Translations under genes and position numbers: made by a program
Shown: piece by piece, positions 59,701 through 64,000 of the stretch
Layout of the letters: each line of letters starts with the position of its first letter
Position numbering within the stretch: position 1 is the first letter of the stretch
Origin: Emiliania huxleyi CCMP1516
Lineage: Eukaryota > Haptophyta > Isochrysidales > Noelaerhabdaceae
Direction: 5' to 3'
NCBI RefSeq assembly: GCF_000372725.1
Contig: NW_005200333.1
Location: 994,934-1,058,933 of the forward strand
DNA: 64,000 bases
The notes under the pieces: generated by a model
Told to the model about the DNA's origin: nothing
Database searches by the model: none
Seen by the model: only the letters and a program-made list of their open reading frames with translations

Positions 59701-62551
59701 GCCGCCGCCTCGTGTGAGCCTCGTCTCGCTCTTCGTCTACTCGAGCCTCGTCTCGTGTGCCGCCTCGTGGGCGGCGTGGCGGGCGGCTGTCTCTGCCGCC
59801 GCCTCGAGTGAGCCTCGTCCCGCTCTTCGTCTACTCGAGCCTCGCCTCGTATGCCGCTTGTGGGGAGCGTGGCGTGGCGGGCGGCTGTCTCTGCCGCCGC
59901 CTCGTGTGAGCCTCGTCTCGCTCTTCGTCTACTCGAGCCTCGTCTCGTGTGCCGCCTCTTGGGCGGCGTGGCGGGCGGCTGTCTCTGCCGCCGCCTCGAG
60001 TGAGCCTCGTCTCGCTCTTCGTCTACTCGAGCCTCGCCTCGTATGCCGCTTGTGGGGAGCGTGGCGTGGCGGGCGGCTGTCTCTGCCGCCGCCTCGAGTG
60101 AGCCTCGTCTCGCTCTTCGTCTACTCGAGCCTCGTCTCGTGTGCCGCCTCGTGGGCGGCGTGGCGTGGCGGGCGGCTGTCTCTGCCGCCGCCTCGAGTGA
60201 GCCTCGTCTCGCTCTTCGTCTACTCGAGCCTCGTCTCGTGTGCCGCCTCGTGGGCGGCGTGGCGGGCGGCTGTCTCTGCCGCCGCCTCGAGTGAGCCTCG
60301 TCTCGCTCTTCGTCTACTCGAGCCTCGTCTCGTGTGCCGCCTCGTGGGGAGCGTGGCGGGCGGCTGTCTCTGCCCGCCTCGAGTGAGCCTCGTCTCGCTC
60401 TTCGTCTACTCGAGCCTCGTCTCGTGTGCCGCCTCGTGGGCGGCGTGGCGGGCGGCTGTCTCTGCCGCCGCCTCGAGTGAGCCTCGTCTCGCTCTTCGTC
60501 TACTCGAGCCTCGCCTCGTATGCCGCTTGTGGGGAGCGTGGCGTGGCGGGCGGCTGTCTCTGCCGCCGCCTCGAGTGAGCCTCGTCTCGCTCTTCGTCTA
60601 CTCGAGCCTCGTCTCGTGTGCCGCCTCGTGGGCGGCGTGGCGTTGCGGGCGGCTGTCTCTGCCGCCGCCTCGAGTGAGCCTCGTCTCGCTCTTCGTCTAC
60701 TCGAGCCTCGCCTCGTATGCCGCTTGTGGGGAGCGTGGCGTGGCGGGCGGCTGTCTCTGCCGCCGCCTCGAGTGAGCCTCGTCTCGCTCTTCGTCTACTC
60801 GAGCCTCGTCTCGTGTGCCGCCTCGTGGGCGGCGTGGCGGGCGGCTGTCTGTGCCGCCGCCTCGAGTGAGCCTCGTCTCGCTCTTCGTCTACTCGAGCCT
60901 CGCCTCGTATGCCGCTTGTGGGGAGCGTGGCGTGGCGGGCGGCTGTCTCTGCCGCCGCCTCGAGTGAGCCTCGTCTCGCTCTTCGTCTACTCGAGCCTCG
61001 TCTCGTGTGCCGCCTCGTGGGCGGCGTGGCGGGCTGCTGTCTCTGCCTCCGCCTCGAGTGAGCCTCGTCTCGCTCTTCGTCTACTCGAGCCTCGCCTCGT
61101 GTGCCGCCTCGTGGGGCGGCGTGGCGGGCGGCTGTCTCTGCCGCCGCCTCGAGTGAGCCTCGTCTCGCTCTTCGTCTACTCGAGCCTCGTCTCGTGTGCC
61201 GCCTCGTGGGCGGCGTGGCGTGGCGGGCGGCTTTCTCTGCCGCCGCCTCGAGTGAGCCTCGTCTCGCTCTTCGTCTACTCGAGCCTCGTCTCGTGTGCCG
61301 CCTCGTGGGCGGCGTGGCGTGGCGGGCTGCTGTCTTTGCCTCCGCCTCGAGTGAGCCTCATCTCGCTCTTCGTCTACTCGAGCCTCGCCTCGTGTGCCGC
61401 CTCGTGGGGCGGCGTGGCGGGCGGCTGTCTCTGCCGCCGCCTCGAGTGAGCCTCGTCTCGCTCTTCGTCTACTCGAGCCTCGTCTCGTGTGCCGCCTCGT
61501 GGGCGGGGTGGCGGGCTGCTGTCTCTGCCTCCGCCTCGAGTGAGCCTCGTCTCGCTCTTCGTCTACTCGAGCCTCGCCTCGTGTGCCGCCTCGTGGGCGG
61601 CGTGGCGTGGCGGGCGGCTGTCTGTGCCGCCGCCTCGAGTGAGCCTCGTCTCGCTCTTCGTCTACTCGAGCCTCGTCTCGTGTGCCGCCTCGTGGGCGGC
61701 GTGGCGTGGCGGGCGGCTGTCTGTGCCGCCACCTCAAGTGAGCCTCGTCTCGCTCTTCGTCTACTCGAGCCTCGTCTCGTGTGCCGCCTCTTGGGCGGCG
61801 TGGCGGGCGGCTGTCTCTGCCGCCGCCTCGAGTGAGCCTCGTCTCGCTCTTCGTCTACTCGAGCCTCGTCTCGTGTGCCGCCTCTTGGGCGGCGTGGCGT
61901 GGCGGGCTGCTGTCTCTGCCGCCGCCTCGAGTGAGCCTCGTCTCGCTCTTCGTCTACTCGAGCCTCGTCTCGTGTGCCGCCTCTTGGGCGGCGTGGCGTG
62001 GCGGGCGGCTGTCTCTGCCGCCGCCTCGTGTGAGCCTCGTCTCGCTCTTCGTCTACTCGAGCCTCGTCTCGTGTGCCGCCTCGTGGGCGGCGTGGCGTGA
62101 ATGTAGGCTTCACGCTGGGGTCGCTCCTCGTCACGAGCGCATCTGCCCCTCTTCTGGCTTCATTGGGATGCGAGGTCCGTCTGCACCCGCTCCCTCCACT
62201 CTGCGTTGGGATGTCAGGTACTGCGTAGCTCTTCCGTTGTGGAGGCACGCGACTCCAGACTGACCCTTTACGCACCAATGTATCACACCTCACGGTGCCG
62301 ATGCTTGGTTCATGTGGAGAAGCCGAGATAAACTAGTCCGCCGATAACGATTGGGGTGGGGGCCCCAACTCGTGGTAGGCCACTAGTTTATCGTAGGGTA
62401 CTCACGGATACCTCTCCTGAGTCCCTCTCGTGTGCCCTCGCGCACATCGCATGCGGTCTTCACTCAGCCTCCGCTGCTGTGAACACCAAACTTGCACTTC
62501 ACCTCACGGTGCCGATGCTTGGTTCATGTGGAGAAGCCGAGATAAACTAGT
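56724..62551. mobile_element. Element with split direct repeats (A1 - array - B1 - A2 - B2), YR-retroelement-like, non-autonomous
   Basis: A1 (56724-56887) is identical over 164 bp to A2 (62338-62501). B1 (62286-62337) is identical over 52 bp to B2 (62500-62551). This A1-internal-B1-A2-B2 order is the hallmark of PAT/Ngaro-type tyrosine-recombinase (DIRS) retroelements. In addition, ACTAGTTTATC inside A is the inverse of GATAAACTAGT at the end of B. The interior is a short unique part (56888-57397), a tandem array, and a short unique part (62100-62285). No reverse transcriptase, RNase H or recombinase is seen, so it would depend on a partner. Identical repeats imply a young copy. Confidence 0.6.
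57398..62099 (+). repeat. Satellite-like tandem array, ~48 units of 94/99 bp
   Basis: Unit core: GTGAGCCTCGTCTCGCTCTT, a CGTCTACTCGAGCCTCG block, TGTGCCGCCTCGTGGGCGGC and GGCTGTCTCTGCCGCCGCCT. Units differ by a GTGGC insertion (94 versus ~99 bp) and by a recurrent variant with CGTATGCCGCTTGTGGGGAG. The long frames across it on both strands (SWAAWRGGRLSLPPPRVSLV; RRGSSRRRARRGSLEAAA) are consequences of the repeat and change frame at each 94-bp unit; I do not treat them as genes. Confidence 0.9.
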
Positions 62552-62616
62552 GGGCGCTGTGAAAACGTGCGGGCCACGCTGCGCGGGGCTCGCTCGGTTG
62601 TTAGCTCCGGCTAGGC

Positions 62617-63618
62617 ATGCCAGCTCCCTCCCGTGACGCTATCGCCGTCGCCGTGGGCAAGTGCGTCTTTCTCAAGCTCGCGCCGCAGGACACGCAGAAA
62701 CTCCTCGCGCCGGTTGGCGCCAAGGTGGACTGGAAGGCGGTCCGCGCGTACACGGCGCAGGCGGTCCGTTCGCCGCAGGCTGCGGCGTGCTTGAGCGGCC
62801 ACTTCACGGAGCAGCTGGCGGTACTGAATGCGGTTCTGGAGCCCAAGCTCTTTCTTGGCGGCGCCAGCCCCTGCCTGGCCGATCTCGTGCTCGCCGTCGC
62901 GCTGCACGGCTGCTTCGCTGCGTTCGACGACCAGCACAAGTGGGCGCTCTGCAACGCGTCGCGGTGGTTCGACCTGCTGCAGCACCGCGCGGTGGCGCTG
63001 GGCATGCCCGACGACTTGAAGCCGGGCCCTCCCGTCACCTTCGTCTACGACGCGCCCGAGCCGCTACCCGCCATCGAGTCGCTCGCGCCTCTCGTCGGCG
63101 TGGCGGCGGCGGCGCCGGCGGCAGCGGCGCCGGCCGCGGGCGACGCGGGCGCAGCGGGCGGCAGCGCAGGCGGAGCGGGCGGCGGCAAGGAGCGGCCGCC
63201 GGCGGACGCGGCCGCCAAGGCGGCCGCCAAGGCCAAGAAGGACGCCGACAAGGAGAAAAAGGCGGCGAAGAAGGCTGCGGCGCCGGCGCCGGCGGGCGGA
63301 GGCGACGAGGCGCGGGCCGTCGACGTGTCTTGGTGCGCCTCCTACTCCGCCTGCTTCCCCTACTCCCCTTGCCCACCCTACTCCCGTTGCTCACACTGCT
63401 CCCCTCACACTGCTCCCCTCACACTGCTCCCCTCACACTGCTCCCCTCACCCTACTAAGTCCTGGCCCCGCCCCTCTCCACCCCCGCGCTGCCGACGCTG
63501 CCGGTGCCGGTGCCGCCAGGCCACCGACGCGGAGGGCGTCGCCTGCTACAGGGGCGTTCCGTTTGCGACAGCGGCGGGCAAGTGCACTGCAGCCATAAAG
63601 AGCGCGCCGATCAGCTAG
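62617..63618 (+). CDS. Arc1p/AIMP1-like tRNA-binding cofactor, tRNA-binding domain truncated
   Basis: Residues ~1-140 (VFLKLAPQDTQKLLAPVGAK, LAVLNAVLEPKLFLGGASPC, LADLVLAVALHGCFAAFDDQ) match the GST-C-like domain of aminoacyl-tRNA-synthetase cofactors such as Arc1p/AIMP1 or MetRS. An Ala/Lys-rich linker (KAKKDADKEKKAAKKAAA) follows, then AVDVSW, the usual entry to the EMAPII tRNA-binding domain. The last ~32 residues (ATDAEGVACYRGVPFATAAG to SAPIS) match the end of that domain. Between them only ~190 bp of intron-like CT-rich DNA is present, so most of the OB-fold is missing. Exact splice sites are uncertain. Confidence 0.7.
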   Translation: MPAPSRDAIAVAVGKCVFLKLAPQDTQKLLAPVGAKVDWKAVRAYTAQAVRSPQAAACLSGHFTEQLAVLNAVLEPKLFLGGASPCLADLVLAVALHGCFAAFDDQHKWALCNASRWFDLLQHRAVALGMPDDLKPGPPVTFVYDAPEPLPAIESLAPLVGVAAAAPAAAAPAAGDAGAAGGSAGGAGGGKERPPADAAAKAAAKAKKDADKEKKAAKKAAAPAPAGGGDEARAVDVSWCASYSACFPYSPCPPYSRCSHCSPHTAPLTLLPSHCSPHPTKSWPRPSPPPRCRRCRCRCRQATDAEGVACYRGVPFATAAGKCTAAIKSAPIS

Positions 63619-64000
63619 AGCGCAGAGCAGAGCCTCCGAGATTGCAACTCCGGTGGCAACGGGCTTCCGGTTCGGGTTGAGGTGTTTGTGTCCCCTCCCG
63701 ACAGCACCGCCAAACCGCGCGGCGCCACGACACCCCCGCCCCGCCGGGCCCGCAGCCGCACGCCGCCCAGACGCCGCAGACGTCCCGCATCGTGCGTTCT
63801 GGCATATACGTGTGGTCGTGCGCGTCGCGAGGCATTGGCATTGCTTTTCTCAGGCATAAAACTCCTCAGGCCACACGTCTGCGCTCCTGACGAATATGTC
63901 ATTAAAAGTAGCCGGACGGGAGAGAGCGGCGCGCGAGAGGAGTGCGCCAAAATACCACGGACACGCAGCTGCAAGACCGACTCCCAACCCGATAGAGAGA
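63619..64000. other. Intergenic to window end
   Basis: No gene or repeat recognised. Confidence 0.4.

Noticed and set aside
57398-62099. Long open frames on both strands across the array (up to 442 aa)
   Set aside because: They are produced by a stop-poor GC-rich repeat, change frame at each 94-bp unit, and show no domain.

Overview
The window reads as nuclear DNA of a photosynthetic eukaryotic alga, most likely a haptophyte (Emiliania/Gephyrocapsa-like); a pelagophyte is the main alternative. The grounds are very high GC, intron-bearing genes, Ala-rich proteins, small proteins with signal-peptide plus Ala-Phe-type plastid leaders, a carotenoid gene (Z-ISO), and dense short introns with many GC-AG boundaries. 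The organism is an inference from these traits; no marker gene fixes it. A 100-N assembly gap lies at 7717-7816.

Layout. 1-5.6 kb: a secreted Cys-containing protein (partial), an F-box-like/LRR protein and a divergent XPA-C-like gene. 5.6-9.1 kb: a repeat with inverted ends, an RCC1 gene scrap, a RING membrane protein and a multi-pass membrane protein, both carrying introner elements. 9.3-17 kb: a damaged NHL-BTB gene, a membrane-anchored ADP-ribosyltransferase, a 5'-truncated ammonium transporter and zeta-carotene isomerase. 17-25 kb: a retroposon-like repeat, an Ala-rich type I membrane protein, a CX9C (CHCH) protein, a small plastid protein, a MITE-like element and a low-complexity membrane protein. 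25-30 kb: an EF-hand protein, a DNA-transposon-like element and an inverted pair of plastid-protein paralogues. 30-33 kb: a bacterial-type (beta-class) DNA methyltransferase followed by an AP2 domain. 33.9-38.8 kb: a zinc-knuckle protein, an internally deleted Helitron, a basic/acidic protein and an in-frame SLX1-like GIY-YIG nuclease. 40.8-50.5 kb: retroposon-like repeats, an unknown protein, an alpha/beta hydrolase, the RNA polymerase III subunit RPC6 and an F-box-like/RCC1 protein. 51-56 kb: an Ala/Glu-rich protein and a large GRDP-like protein. 56.7-62.6 kb: an element with split direct repeats around a roughly 4.7-kb satellite-like array. 62.6-63.6 kb: an Arc1p/AIMP1-like tRNA-binding cofactor. 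The genes show no shared pathway; this is an ordinary gene-dense algal segment with many mobile sequences.

The most interesting signal is in the introns. About half of the roughly 30 introns I could place by reading frame begin with GC rather than GT. In many, the first 9-31 bases of the intron repeat the first bases of the following exon, so that both splice sites sit in copies of the same short exon segment. Between the copies lie (i) a 59-60 bp terminal-inverted-repeat element seen three times in both orientations, (ii) a second inverted-repeat family, or (iii) short-period minisatellites. This looks like ongoing intron creation from insertions whose target duplication supplies the splice sites.
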